64,000 nt of DNA, taken from Rheinheimera sp. A13L. GTDB lineage: Bacteria; Pseudomonadota; Gammaproteobacteria; Enterobacterales; Alteromonadaceae. Below the pieces are notes generated by a model. That model had not been told where the DNA came from and searched no databases. It saw only the letters and a program-made list of their open reading frames with translations. Positions 9,353 through 19,244 of this stretch are shown piece by piece. A program made the position numbers and the translations under genes. The stretch lies in NCBI RefSeq assembly GCF_000217935.1, contig NZ_AFHI01000012.1:294116-358115 (forward strand), in the 5' to 3' direction. The first letter of the stretch is position 1. Each line of letters opens with the position of its first letter.

Positions 9353-10099
9353 ATGCACTCATCCAACGCGCTTTACACTGATCTTTCTGGTTATTACGAC
9401 CTGATGTGTGCTGATATCGACTATCAGGCGCAAAGCCAGAGTGCGCGCAGGTTGCATCAGTTTTTTGGTGGTGAAGGCAAAACACATCTGGATTTAGCTT
9501 GTGGTACAGGGCCACATATCCGCCATTTTCTGGACGCTGGTTATCAAAGCAGCGGTCTGGATTTAAATCAGCCTATGCTGGATAAAGCTCAGCAACGTTG
9601 TCCTGAAGCCCGCTTTATGCAACAGAATATGTGTGATTTTCAGCTGGAAGAACCTGTGGATCTGATCACCTGTTTTTTATACTCCATTCATTACAGCGCC
9701 AGTATAAAAAACCTTAAAGCTTGTATCGCCAGCGTGTTTAACGCCTTAAAGCCAGGTGGGGTGTTTTGTTTTAACGCGGTCGATAAAGACAAAATCGACA
9801 ACAACTCCTACGTACGGCACAGCGCTGTGTTTAACAACAGCCATTTTGTGTTTGAATCCGGCTGGAATTACAGTGGTAAGGGCGAGCAGCAGTCGTTGAA
9901 CCTGAGCATAGAAAAAACCACGGCCGAGCTGAAACAACTCTGGCAAGACCAGCACCCTATGGTAGCCATCAGTTTTGCCGAGCTGGAACAACTGCTTTGC
10001 CCCTGGTTTGAAGTGCATGTGCTTGAGCATAACTACGAAAAAATCGCAGCATGGGATAACCACTCAGGTAATGCACTTTTTATCTGTATCAAGCGTTAA
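9353..10099 (+). CDS. Class I SAM-dependent methyltransferase
   Basis: A methyltransferase of about 248 residues. Motif I is visible as LDLACGTGPH near residue 52, followed by an acidic strand end (GLDLN) near residue 76 and motif IV-like VDLITCFLYSIHY near residue 108. This is the Methyltransf_25/ubiE-like pattern used on small molecules. I take the ATG at 9353; a TTG at 9332 is possible and neither has a clear ribosome binding site. The substrate is unknown. It is convergent with the DUF4287/DUF5655 gene with only 4 bp between stops. Confidence 0.8.
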   Translation: MHSSNALYTDLSGYYDLMCADIDYQAQSQSARRLHQFFGGEGKTHLDLACGTGPHIRHFLDAGYQSSGLDLNQPMLDKAQQRCPEARFMQQNMCDFQLEEPVDLITCFLYSIHYSASIKNLKACIASVFNALKPGGVFCFNAVDKDKIDNNSYVRHSAVFNNSHFVFESGWNYSGKGEQQSLNLSIEKTTAELKQLWQDQHPMVAISFAELEQLLCPWFEVHVLEHNYEKIAAWDNHSGNALFICIKR

Positions 10100-10103
10100 A
10101 AGC

Positions 10104-10673
10104 TCAGGCTGCCGCCTCATAAGCGGCTTTTAACCATGCCACTAACTCAGCGTCCACTTCTGCAACATCAGCTAAGCGGATTTTATAGTTACACATTTGG
10201 CCTGCCGGCATCACTTTTAGCCTCTCACTCAGAGGCAGATCTTTCACGTTTAAGCCAATTTCAACTGCTGTATTGGTCGCAGGCCCTATCATGCAAAACT
10301 GTTTAGCACGGCGATAACTGATATAGGTTTTTTTAGGCGCAGTTTCATAATCACCAAACTGACTCATCTCTGCCAGCAGCTTCTGATGCACAGGTTTCAA
10401 TGCTGCTTTTTTATCCGTATAAAGCTCGTTCAGACATTGCCCTGGATCCGCAGCCATGGCAACAGGCGAAGCTGTATCACTGCGGGCCAGATGCACTATG
10501 GTATTGGCATCACCATGCCCCATTCCCAAACTACTTTTTAACAAGGCCACCAGCTCTCCATGTTTCACCAGAGCTGAGGCCTGAACCAGTTGGGTTAACT
10601 CTGCAATGGATTTACCTGTGCGTTTTTCAATATTGGCCAGTTGAGTGGCCAGAGCTTTATCAAGATCTGCCAT
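10104..10673 (-). CDS. DUF4287-DUF5655 protein
   Basis: A 189-residue cytoplasmic protein with two recognisable parts. The first (about residues 1-70) contains GKSIAEL and KHGELVALLKSSLGMGHGDAN, the DUF4287 signature. The second (about 80-185) is the DUF5655 domain with YISYRRAKQF. The ATG at 10673 has GGAG eight bases upstream. The two domains commonly occur together in bacteria. The function is not known; DNA-transport-like annotations for the second domain are not well founded. Confidence 0.75.
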   Translation of the reverse strand: MADLDKALATQLANIEKRTGKSIAELTQLVQASALVKHGELVALLKSSLGMGHGDANTIVHLARSDTASPVAMAADPGQCLNELYTDKKAALKPVHQKLLAEMSQFGDYETAPKKTYISYRRAKQFCMIGPATNTAVEIGLNVKDLPLSERLKVMPAGQMCNYKIRLADVAEVDAELVAWLKAAYEAAA

Positions 10674-10708
10674 AAGTGTCTCCAATTTTAGTCTGTACTT
10701 AGGCCACT

Positions 10709-11080
10709 TTATGCCAAAAACAGCAGCACCAATGCAAGAGCGGCAGGCATAGCCTGAATAAATAAGATTTTCTTACTGACCGTCATAGCGCCATACACAC
10801 CAGCCACAACCACACAAAGCAGAAAAAACACTTTAAAATCGAGGCCTGCAGCGCCTTGATGTACTATGCCCTGAAACAAGCCCCACAATAAACCAGCCGC
10901 CAGAAAACCATTGTATAAGCCCTGATTGGCCGCCAGTACTTTGGTATCCGCTGCCTTTTGTGGCGTCAGGCCAAAGGCTTTCATGCCCTTGGGTTTGTCC
11001 CATAAAAACATTTCCAGTACCAGAAAATACAAGTGCAGCAAAGCCACCAGAAGTATCACCAGATCCACAATCAACGCCAT
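10709..11080 (-). CDS. DUF1304 family membrane protein
   Basis: A 123-residue inner-membrane protein with four predicted helices. The conserved DUF1304 features are visible: LVLEMFLWDKPKG near residue 20, FGL near 36 and LAANQGLYNGFLAAGL near 48-63. An AAAGGA site precedes the ATG. It lies 35 bp downstream of nothing transcribed in the same direction except the distant TonB receptor, so it probably has its own promoter in the 11081-11145 gap. Function unknown. Confidence 0.8.
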   Translation of the reverse strand: MALIVDLVILLVALLHLYFLVLEMFLWDKPKGMKAFGLTPQKAADTKVLAANQGLYNGFLAAGLLWGLFQGIVHQGAAGLDFKVFFLLCVVVAGVYGAMTVSKKILFIQAMPAALALVLLFLA

Positions 11081-11145
11081 ATATTGTCCTTTTGTATTGC
11101 TTTAAAGTGACGAACTCAAAAGCGGTTCGTCTTCTGGTCCAAGAC

Positions 11146-13434
11146 TCAGAAAAAACTCTTTTTAAACTCAACACCTATAACACGGGGTTCGTTGACGAAA
11201 CCAGCCAGATTATTAAAGTCGATCGCACCTTTAAGGTTATGCTCGTCGGTAATATTACGACCAAACAAAGCCGCTTCATAATGCCCGGCGAAGTTCAGAT
11301 AGCCTATTCGCAAACCCGCTTCGTAGTTACCGCTGGAATTAAACTCTTCCGATTGGTACAAAAACAGCTTGGTTTTGCCTTGCACTGCTATATCTCCATA
11401 AAAATACAACTCGCCACTTCGCAGCGGAATACCGTAGCGGGCATTAAGCGTCAGAATGGTTTCAGGGGCCTGAGGAAACGAATGGCCATCTACATAAGCA
11501 AACTTCTGACTGCCAGCTCCTGGCAAATTGACATAAGGGCTGGTCAGAGTACAAGCAGCACAGGTTCCGACCAATAAATCGTCATCTTTGAGTGTTGTGT
11601 GGTTGTAACTAAAACCCCCTGCTATCACTAAACTTTTTGTTGCATGCCAGGTCAGATCCACTTCAAAACCATAGCCAGTGCCCTTGTCAGCATTGAGCAA
11701 GGTATTGCTGTTGCTTGCACCACCTATGGCAGACAGCTGCATATCATCAATGAGGTAATAAAACAGCGCCGCATTCAGTCGCAGAGAATCATCCAGCAGA
11801 TCCGATTTAATCCCCACTTCAGCAGAATGAATAGTTTCAGACTCTGCAGTGGTTGGATCCCGTTCAAAGGCCACATTACGGCCCTGAATGGACGGAGCGC
11901 GAAAGCCTTTGGCAAGGCGTGCAAAGCCGCTGACTTTATTTGTGAACTGGTAGTTCGAACTGAAATCCCAGCTCCATTGTCCGTCATCCTGAAAGATTGG
12001 GTCGTATTGCTGAATACGGGCAGCCCCCACAGCCAAAGCTGCACCTCCTACATTTTGCTCTCCTACCCAGAAAGATTTTTCATCGAAGGTATAACGAATA
12101 CCACCGCTCAGCGTCCACGCCTCAGTCAGCTCATAACTTGTCTGCCCAAATAAAGCCCAACTCTGGTTGCTGTGGTACACAGAAGTGGCACCATAAAAGC
12201 CATCGATACTGGTGACGCCAAAAGAAGAATCAAAATAAAATGCGCCTATTTGCCACTGCACTGCCTTATCAGTGTCACTGGCTAAACGAATTTCCTGTGT
12301 GATTTGCTTCAGGTTATTTAACTGATCTTCAGTCACAGCACTAAAAGGAATAAAGCCAGGCCCCATTTGCTCTGGTACACCGTCAAAATTAGCGTCAATA
12401 CGGTAGCCACCATCCACATCACTTTTACCCCGCCCATCGGCTTTTTCCAACGCCGAAATCATGATAAGACTCATCTCAGGCAACATAAACTCAAAAGCCA
12501 ACGAAGCGCCAAACCCCTTATAAAGCCTGAAGTTACCATCACCACTGTCATGCCAGACCCGGTCGCGCTGGTAATTTTCGTTCAGTTGATTACTGCCTTT
12601 AGTTAATACATTGGCGCGGAAAACCGAGGAAGAACCATCCAAATCCCGGCTGTGAATATTCAATAACGTCTGAAAGTCTGTGCTTTCATAACGCAATTGC
12701 AAACGTCCGGCTTTTTCTTTATGCCCTCCGGTAAAATCGGGCTCTTTGGTAAACGCATTGTCTATATAGTCAGAGCGCTGTTGCGACAATAAGGAAATAC
12801 GTCCGGACAAGCTTTCAGTCAAACCTCCTCCCGCTGCAGCTTCCAGATCCAGAGCCCCTAAACTACCTGCGGACATCCTGGTGTAAGCAGAAAAGTTTTG
12901 TTCAGGTTTGACTGAGGTGATTTTTACTATGCCTGCTGTGGTATTGCGGCCAAATAACGATCCTTGTGGCCCCCGCAGCACTTCAATTTGTTCTGTATCA
13001 AACAACGGAAAACTTTTCAGCACCACATTTTCCATCACCACTTCATCCATGATCACAGAAACAGGCTGAGACGCAGCTAAATCGAAGTCTGTATTGCCTA
13101 AACCTCTGATGTAAAAACGTGGCGCTATACGGCCATTCGAAGATTCGATATATAAACCAGGGATCTTGGTGGTTAATGCCTGAATATCATCACCTGAGGA
13201 AAACAAAGCTTCCAGTTTTTCACCACTTAAGGTGGCTACAGAAAGCGGCACATCCTGAGCATTCTGGACTCGCCGTTGCGCTGTCACCAGAATATGCTCA
13301 AGCTGGGTTTCATGATCGGCGTTAACATCAAGCTCTGTGGCAACAGCCACAGCACTCAGGCCTGCCACACTGATAAAAACTCCAATACGGAAACACACAA
13401 CCACCACAAATACTATGTAGTTTGTCATCACCAT
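11146..13434 (-). CDS. TonB-dependent outer-membrane receptor
   Basis: A 762-residue receptor with a leader peptide (first ~32 residues). A plug domain begins with a VTAQRR TonB-box-like region and DVPLSVATLSGEKL, and continues through VEVLRGPQGSLFGRNTTAG near residue 155. A long beta-barrel follows, ending in an aromatic residue (KKSFF), as outer-membrane barrels do. The plug resembles the large IroE/FyuA-like family of Alteromonadales and sphingomonad receptors, which import siderophores, vitamins or oligomers. The gene is monocistronic. Downstream DUF1304 offers no clue to the ligand. Confidence 0.9.
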   Translation of the reverse strand: MVMTNYIVFVVVVCFRIGVFISVAGLSAVAVATELDVNADHETQLEHILVTAQRRVQNAQDVPLSVATLSGEKLEALFSSGDDIQALTTKIPGLYIESSNGRIAPRFYIRGLGNTDFDLAASQPVSVIMDEVVMENVVLKSFPLFDTEQIEVLRGPQGSLFGRNTTAGIVKITSVKPEQNFSAYTRMSAGSLGALDLEAAAGGGLTESLSGRISLLSQQRSDYIDNAFTKEPDFTGGHKEKAGRLQLRYESTDFQTLLNIHSRDLDGSSSVFRANVLTKGSNQLNENYQRDRVWHDSGDGNFRLYKGFGASLAFEFMLPEMSLIMISALEKADGRGKSDVDGGYRIDANFDGVPEQMGPGFIPFSAVTEDQLNNLKQITQEIRLASDTDKAVQWQIGAFYFDSSFGVTSIDGFYGATSVYHSNQSWALFGQTSYELTEAWTLSGGIRYTFDEKSFWVGEQNVGGAALAVGAARIQQYDPIFQDDGQWSWDFSSNYQFTNKVSGFARLAKGFRAPSIQGRNVAFERDPTTAESETIHSAEVGIKSDLLDDSLRLNAALFYYLIDDMQLSAIGGASNSNTLLNADKGTGYGFEVDLTWHATKSLVIAGGFSYNHTTLKDDDLLVGTCAACTLTSPYVNLPGAGSQKFAYVDGHSFPQAPETILTLNARYGIPLRSGELYFYGDIAVQGKTKLFLYQSEEFNSSGNYEAGLRIGYLNFAGHYEAALFGRNITDEHNLKGAIDFNNLAGFVNEPRVIGVEFKKSFF

Positions 13435-13598
13435 GACGCCTTATAAGCTGAATTGTTATGAGGACTTGCAGTGTTCTGACCCGACCACTCATTGCATTGA
13501 GTATGGTATTAACAACAGACTTTATCCCGATACTTTTGTTAGATTATCCAGGCATTTGATTTTGAAGTGTTTTATTTAGCGGCCCATTTTTTTGCACT

Positions 13599-14369
13599 TT
13601 AAGGGGTTTTCGTAAATGACGGCCTGATGCGGTTTAACAGTCGCTGATACTCTCCGGATTTTTTAAGCTGCATTATACCCGCATCCAAAGCTTCAGCCCT
13701 TCTGATGCTTTGAGGATTATCTTTGGTAAAAGCCAGATAAATTTCGCTGGTGTAGTTCAACTGCCCACGCTGAATATTCTGCGCCTTAATGCCTTCGTGC
13801 TGCAGGTAATAATGCAATACATCATCAAAAAATATCGCCAAATCCAGCTTGTTGGTGTTTAACAAACCAATAAGTTGAGCATGAGTCGATACTTCAACCC
13901 GTTTAAACCTGTGTTTATGCTGCTCATACAAATCACCGTATTCGTACCCCAAAATCACGCCTACTACAGCTCCATCCGGAATTTGTGCTACCGACACATA
14001 AGGCTTTGGCTGCAAGTAATAATAAAATGAAGAGTCAGCGCTAAATAAAGCAGTGTTATGAAACCTAAAGTCGCGCTCTGTATTTTGCTGACGGGTCACA
14101 TTCCAGCAGGCATCGGTGTCACCCTGACTGGTGAAATATAAAGCCCGGGCATAAGGCACAACAACAGTGGTAATTTGATAACCCTGAGTAGCAAAAGCTG
14201 CTTTTACTAATTGCTCAGACAAACCTTTGCCCTGATGGTCTGAAAATGGCGGCTAATTGTCCTCAGCAGCAATGCGGATCAGCATGGCAGAGTCTGTTGG
14301 GGCGACATCATCCTGACTTACCGCTGATACAGGCCACATCAGTAGCCAGAGGCACAGATACAATCGCAA
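13599..14369 (-). pseudogene. Periplasmic solute-binding protein (SBP_bac_3-like) interrupted by an amber codon
   Basis: The frame encodes a signal peptide from a TTG at 14369 (MRLYLCLWLLMW, ending SAVSQ), then the start of the mature domain (IRIAAEDN), then TAG at 14255-14253, then PPFSDHQGKGLSEQLVKAAF and the rest of the domain to 13599. EDNWPPFS is the usual opening of this family, so the stop replaces the conserved Trp by a single TGG-to-TAG change. The rest (about 220 residues) is intact and carries family features such as GVILGYEYGD. An internal TTG at 14222 could start only a leaderless fragment. It is probably a recent loss of function, or a sequencing error. Confidence 0.8.
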
Positions 14370-14607
14370 ATGAAAAACTCAGCTAAACCAGAATGCTTTA
14401 AAGATAAACCAGATCAAAACAAGGCTCCAGTTTCAGACTTGATCTAAAACAAAACGGCCTCTGTCAGTTACCATTTCTGCTTATTTTTTAAACAAAACAA
14501 ACCCTCAGGCCCCTGTGTTACACTGAATCGCGAACAGGGCATTGCATCGCAAATCACGGTATGCAAGCTGTTGAATACTCAACACTAAACTCTTATCAAG
14601 GATAGTT

Positions 14608-14901
14608 ATGCAATTGATCAAACCTGGCTTCATCAACTATAAAACTCTGATCCTGTTTATTGTCGCTGCAGGCATTCTGGCCGGATGTGCCACTCAGCCT
14701 GTGGCAGGCCAAAGCGAAACTGAAGCAATGAGCTTTGTGATGGGGCTTATTCACGGATTTTGTATCCTGTTCAGCTTAATTGGCAGCTATTTTACCGACG
14801 TGCGCATCTACGCATTTCCAAATTCAGGGGGCTGGTACGATATTGGTTTTGTACTGGGCGCAGCCATGTTTTTAGGGGGCGGCGGAGCCAGCGCCAGATA
14901 A
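14608..14901 (+). CDS. Small lipoprotein, unknown
   Basis: A 97-residue protein with a lipobox, LAGC (Cys about residue 27), after a hydrophobic leader, so it is likely lipid-anchored. After the anchor there is a second hydrophobic stretch (GLIHGFCILFSLIGSYF) and a Gly-rich end. An AAGGA site lies upstream of the ATG. Its gene ends at a hairpin shared with the convergent receptor gene. I do not recognise the family. Confidence 0.65.
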   Translation: MQLIKPGFINYKTLILFIVAAGILAGCATQPVAGQSETEAMSFVMGLIHGFCILFSLIGSYFTDVRIYAFPNSGGWYDIGFVLGAAMFLGGGGASAR

Positions 14902-14918
14902 TAAAAATTCAGATCACA

Positions 14919-14955
14919 AAAAAAGCCCATGACGGCAACATCATGGGCTTTATTC
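14919..14955. terminator. Bidirectional terminator
   Basis: An 11-base perfect stem (AAAGCCCATGA / TCATGGGCTTT) with an eight-base loop, with A-runs before and T-runs after. It serves the lipoprotein gene on the plus strand and the receptor gene on the minus strand. Confidence 0.8.
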
Positions 14956-14972
14956 AGAACAGAAAGTGGCTA

Positions 14973-17171
14973 TCAGAACTGCGCTGTATAACGCACACCA
15001 AATTCACTGGCATCGTTGCTCAGAATTCTGAGTATATAATCGCCAGTATTTAAGCGGGCATTGTCATAACGCTCATCAAAGATATTGTGGCCATACAGAG
15101 CCACTGTCCAGTCACCGCTGGCAGGGCTGTAGGCTATATCCATATTCACCAGTTCACGGCTGTCGATCTGAGTCAGACGACCAGGGTCTGAACTGGGCTC
15201 ACCATACATCTCATCACGGAATGAATAGTCGATACGGGCGGTAACAGAGGCACCGCTGGCCAGTGCAAACTCGTACGAAGGCCCAATAGCAGCGGTTAAC
15301 TCCGGAGTTAATGGCGCTACAGGTTTCACCCCGTCTTTTTCATCCACATCCACATCAATCCAGCCCAAAGCACTGTGCAGCTTAAAGGCATTCGAGAAAT
15401 ACACTGTACTTTCCCACTCAATACCACGGGAGGTTTGGCTGACGACCAGGTTTGTGGTGCTGAAACCGCCTTCAGCTGTAGTGCTGACCTGATAAGGCAA
15501 GTCGTCAAATACGGTGTTAAACACTGCAACGCTCATACTGAAGGTATCAGTCACCTGCCCTTTGATACCCATTTCGTAGTTCACAGCTGTGATGTTATCC
15601 GTCGCCACCAGACACTCTGGGTTGCCGAATAAGCAGTAAGGACGAGCCGGGAACTGGCCTGACTGATAACCGCTCTGAATGGTGCCGTACAGGTTCATAC
15701 CATTTTCCATACGGTAGCTGGCTGACAAGTCGTAACTCATCTGGCTCCATTCATCGCTGGCAGCAAAAGGCCCAATACCCACATTTGCCACTACGTCTTT
15801 TTTGTCTTTGTTAAAACGTAAACCACCGGCCAGACGCAAATCGTCGGTCAGCTGATAACCCACATTGGCAAACACAGCGCGACTGGTTGAAGTTTGATCC
15901 AGTTCCAGCGTATTAGCACCGCCATTAAAACGCGAGTCTTCGCCCTGACGATTGCTGCCCTTTTCTTCAAACCAGTACAGGCCTGACACAAAGTCCATAT
16001 CGCCATAAAAGCCAGATAACTGCCACTCTGCCGACGTTTGATCCGCATCACCTCGTTCAGGGTAATGATCCAGCGTATAGACTGTACCATCATCATCTAA
16101 ACCCGCTTTGTATTCAGAGCTTCTGTTGCTCAGCACAGCCTTGGTCGACAACTCGTCGTTCAGACTCCAGTCGGCCGTCAAAGACAAACCACTGGCTTCA
16201 TTGCTGACCGTTGTTACTTCACGAGTACCTGTAGCATTGTCATAAATATTGGGCGCCAGATCTGAATTACGCAGCGGGCCAGTGGGCGTTGGCGCACCAA
16301 ATCTCATGCCAGTGTAATAAGCGCCATTTGGCACTTCGTCAATCAATACAGTATAGGGGCGTAAGCCACCTTCACCGTCATTGCCATCTGCAGTTAACAC
16401 CAGGCTGAAATCATCATTTGGCGTAAATTTAACCGAAAAACGGCCATAAGCTTCCTGAGTTTCACCCACATCATATTCAGCATCAGGCACATTAATAAAT
16501 TTGCCCAGACCGTCGCGCTGGTTGTAACCGGCATTGAAATTAAAGGCCAGCGTATCACTCAGCTCACGATTAACAAACACATCTCCCTTGGCACGGCCAC
16601 GGCTACCCGCTTCTAATGCAACTTTGGTCACAGCCACTTCGTCTGGTTGTTTAGTGATGATGTTAATGGCACCACCAATAGAGTTACGACCATATAAAGT
16701 GCCCTGAGGGCCACGTAATACTTCAATACGTTCAATGTTACTCAAATTCCAGTTCTGGCCAACCTGACGGCCCAGATACACGCCATCCACATAAACACTG
16801 ACACCTGGATCTGTGGTGATCAGGTGATCCTGCAAACCAATGCCACGAATAAAAGGGTTGGCTGACGACGTATGTCCTGCTGAAAAACCCGTTACATTCA
16901 GGTTAGGCACAAACTTGCCTACATCTGTCAGGTCGCTGATGCCCTGCTCTGCCAGCGCATCACCGCTAAATGCACTAATGGCTAAAGGCACTTCATAAAT
17001 CACTTGAGTACGTTTGGTGGCCGTCACCTGAATGGTTTCAATGCTGTCGTCTTTTGTTGCTTGTGATTTCTCTTCAGCCCATGCCACTGAAGATAAGGCT
17101 GCGGTAATAGCTGCACCTAATAAGCTGACTCTGGTTGCAAAAATGCGGATTGGTTGTTTGGATTTGTTCAA
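14973..17171 (-). CDS. TonB-dependent outer-membrane receptor divergent from an amidohydrolase
   Basis: A 732-residue receptor with a signal peptide ending SVAWAEE, a TonB box region (IETIQVTATKR), a plug with IERIEVLRGPQGTLYGRNSIGGAIN near residue 140, and a barrel ending in FGVRYTAQF with a terminal Phe. The start is a TTG at 17171 preceded by GGAGAG; a nearby ATG is in another frame. It shares a 248 bp divergent promoter region with a secreted amidohydrolase. This suggests that the receptor imports, or the hydrolase processes, the same amide- or peptide-like nutrient. Ligand unknown. Confidence 0.9.
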   Translation of the reverse strand: MNKSKQPIRIFATRVSLLGAAITAALSSVAWAEEKSQATKDDSIETIQVTATKRTQVIYEVPLAISAFSGDALAEQGISDLTDVGKFVPNLNVTGFSAGHTSSANPFIRGIGLQDHLITTDPGVSVYVDGVYLGRQVGQNWNLSNIERIEVLRGPQGTLYGRNSIGGAINIITKQPDEVAVTKVALEAGSRGRAKGDVFVNRELSDTLAFNFNAGYNQRDGLGKFINVPDAEYDVGETQEAYGRFSVKFTPNDDFSLVLTADGNDGEGGLRPYTVLIDEVPNGAYYTGMRFGAPTPTGPLRNSDLAPNIYDNATGTREVTTVSNEASGLSLTADWSLNDELSTKAVLSNRSSEYKAGLDDDGTVYTLDHYPERGDADQTSAEWQLSGFYGDMDFVSGLYWFEEKGSNRQGEDSRFNGGANTLELDQTSTSRAVFANVGYQLTDDLRLAGGLRFNKDKKDVVANVGIGPFAASDEWSQMSYDLSASYRMENGMNLYGTIQSGYQSGQFPARPYCLFGNPECLVATDNITAVNYEMGIKGQVTDTFSMSVAVFNTVFDDLPYQVSTTAEGGFSTTNLVVSQTSRGIEWESTVYFSNAFKLHSALGWIDVDVDEKDGVKPVAPLTPELTAAIGPSYEFALASGASVTARIDYSFRDEMYGEPSSDPGRLTQIDSRELVNMDIAYSPASGDWTVALYGHNIFDERYDNARLNTGDYILRILSNDASEFGVRYTAQF

Positions 17172-17419
17172 GAAGGCTCTCCATTATATTATTTTGAAGT
17201 ATGAAGGTCGGCCACGAAGGCGCATAAGTATATGCGAAAGCACTTATATTGACTATTAACAACATAAAGAAAATCAGCAGCTAAGCTGTTATCCAACACC
17301 AAAGCACAGACTGATTATCGCTGCAATTCCCCTGTTAAACGTATTAAGTTGCGGCCTCAACAACCCCTTGCCATAGTAAAAGCATGCATACCCACCACAA
17401 TAATAATGAAGGAAACTCT

Positions 17420-19006
17420 ATGCCTATTCGCCTGTTGCTCAGTGCCGCTCTTGTGCTGAGCTTGATGTCTGTGTTTGCAGAAGCTGCAGCCACACCTGAG
17501 CGAACCCCATCAGCACCGGAACGGGACAGAGGCGAAGGCCCGTATAAACGGCTGATTTTACGGGGTGCAACTTATATCAGCGGCGAAGGGGCGCCACCTG
17601 TTGGGCCTGTGGATATTGTGATTGAACAGGACCGTATCACTGAAATCAAAGCGGTAGGGAATCCGGGTGTGCCTGTATTGCCGCAAGGACGGCCAAAAGC
17701 TCAGCCTGGGGATCAGGAAATGGATCTCAGCGGCATGTATATTCTGCCGGGTTTTGTGGATATGCATGGTCATATTGGTGGCTCTGCCAACGGCACTCCG
17801 GCTGAATATGTGTTTAAACTCTGGCTGGCACACGGCATTACCACAGTGCGTGAACCCGGCAGTTTTAACGGCGTAGACTGGACTATGCGCCATGTCAAAG
17901 CCTCAGAAAAAAACAGCATAGTAGCTCCGCGTATTGTGCCTTATATCGGCTTTGGTCAAGGCCTGAGCAAACCCGTATTCAGCCCGGAACAGGCAAGGGA
18001 TTGGGTGCGGGATATTAAAAAATCCGGAGCTTCGGGCATCAAGTTTTTTGGTTCAACGCCCGCTATTATTTCCGCCGCTTTGGATGAAGCCAAAAAACAA
18101 AAACTCGGCACTATGATGCACCACGCTCAGTTGAACGTGATGGGTACCAATGCACTGGACAGTGCCCGTATGGGCTTAACTTCTATGGAACACTGGTATG
18201 GTTTGCCTGAAGCTTTGTTTACAGGACAAGTGATCCAAAATTACCCGGCCAGCTACAACTATCAGAACGAGCAAGACAGATTCGCCAGCGCAGGTCATTT
18301 GTGGAAACAGGCAGCAGCACCAGGCTCAGACAAATGGAATACAGTGCGCGATGAGTTAATCAAACTGGACTTCACTATCAACCCTACATTGACTATTTAT
18401 GAAGCGACACGGGATGCCAGTGCCCAGCGCAACGCAGAGTGGCATCAGGACTACACCCTGCCCACTTTAACTGACTTTTTTAAACCAAACCGTTACGCCC
18501 ATGGCTCATTTTGGTTTGACTGGACTACAGATCAGGAAATTGCCTGGCGCGAAAATTACCGCATCTGGTTTCAGTTTTTAAATGATTACAAAAACCATGG
18601 TGGTCGTGTGACTGCCGGATCAGACGCTGGTTATATCTATAAAATTTATGGTTTTGCTTATATTCAGGAGCTGGAATTACTGCGTGAAGCAGGTTTTAAC
18701 CCGCTGGAAGTCATACAAGTAGCCACCTTAAACGGCGCGGCTGCTTTGGGTATGGATAAAGACATAGGCAGCTTAGTTCCGGGTAAAAAAGCCGATATGG
18801 TTATAGTAGCTGAAAACCCGCTGGCGAATTTTAAAGTGCTGTATGGCACAGGCCATTACCGTTTAAACGACAACAATGAGCCTGAGCGTAGCAAAGGCGT
18901 GCGTTACACTATTAAAGACGGTGTAGTGTACGACGCACAGCAGTTGCTTAAAGATGTGCGAGATCTGGTTCAAAGCGAAAAAGACATGCACAAAGCCAAA
19001 AAATAA
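17420..19006 (+). CDS. Secreted amidohydrolase (imidazolonepropionase/M38-like)
   Basis: A metal-dependent hydrolase of 528 residues with a signal peptide (cleavage near AEAAA). The metal site pieces are visible: DMHGHIGG near residue 114 (HxH), GIKFFGS near 206 (candidate bridging Lys), MMHHAQ near 230, SMEHWYG near 252 and SDAGY near 400. The C-terminal beta-sandwich returns with LVPGKKADMVI. I chose the ATG at 17420, which has AAGGA upstream, over a His/Asn-rich extension. Related secreted enzymes act as peptidases or imidase-type hydrolases. Divergence from a TonB receptor supports a nutrient-processing role. The exact substrate is open. Confidence 0.85.
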   Translation: MPIRLLLSAALVLSLMSVFAEAAATPERTPSAPERDRGEGPYKRLILRGATYISGEGAPPVGPVDIVIEQDRITEIKAVGNPGVPVLPQGRPKAQPGDQEMDLSGMYILPGFVDMHGHIGGSANGTPAEYVFKLWLAHGITTVREPGSFNGVDWTMRHVKASEKNSIVAPRIVPYIGFGQGLSKPVFSPEQARDWVRDIKKSGASGIKFFGSTPAIISAALDEAKKQKLGTMMHHAQLNVMGTNALDSARMGLTSMEHWYGLPEALFTGQVIQNYPASYNYQNEQDRFASAGHLWKQAAAPGSDKWNTVRDELIKLDFTINPTLTIYEATRDASAQRNAEWHQDYTLPTLTDFFKPNRYAHGSFWFDWTTDQEIAWRENYRIWFQFLNDYKNHGGRVTAGSDAGYIYKIYGFAYIQELELLREAGFNPLEVIQVATLNGAAALGMDKDIGSLVPGKKADMVIVAENPLANFKVLYGTGHYRLNDNNEPERSKGVRYTIKDGVVYDAQQLLKDVRDLVQSEKDMHKAKK

Positions 19007-19011
19007 CCGCT

Positions 19012-19047
19012 GTAGGGGCGGCGGCTTGTCACCGCCCGTTCATCCGG
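19012..19047 (+). repeat. REP-like palindrome, copy 1
   Basis: A GTAGGGGCG ... CGCCCG element followed by CATCCGG, right after the amidohydrolase stop. It belongs to a family of seven in this window. Confidence 0.7.
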
Positions 19048-19244
19048 CTAAATCAAAATCAAACAAAGTTTATCCCGCCCTATTCTCCAGGCTGTTGCAT
19101 TAATCAGTGCATCAGCTTAACAAATAGGTCTATACTCCTCTGGCTATTTAGTTTTAGGGAAGCCAGACGCAGATGGCCCACTGTCCGCCGTCCACTTGTG
19201 ACAGCAAGCGCGGTCCATGATCGTCACTCAAAACGGAGATTTGT

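Noticed and set aside
10960..11577. 205-codon frame on the plus strand
   Set aside because: Shadow of the DUF1304 and TonB receptor genes on the minus strand.
14760..15053. 97-codon plus-strand frame
   Set aside because: Overlaps the lipoprotein gene and terminator out of frame; basic, unstructured product without a start signal.
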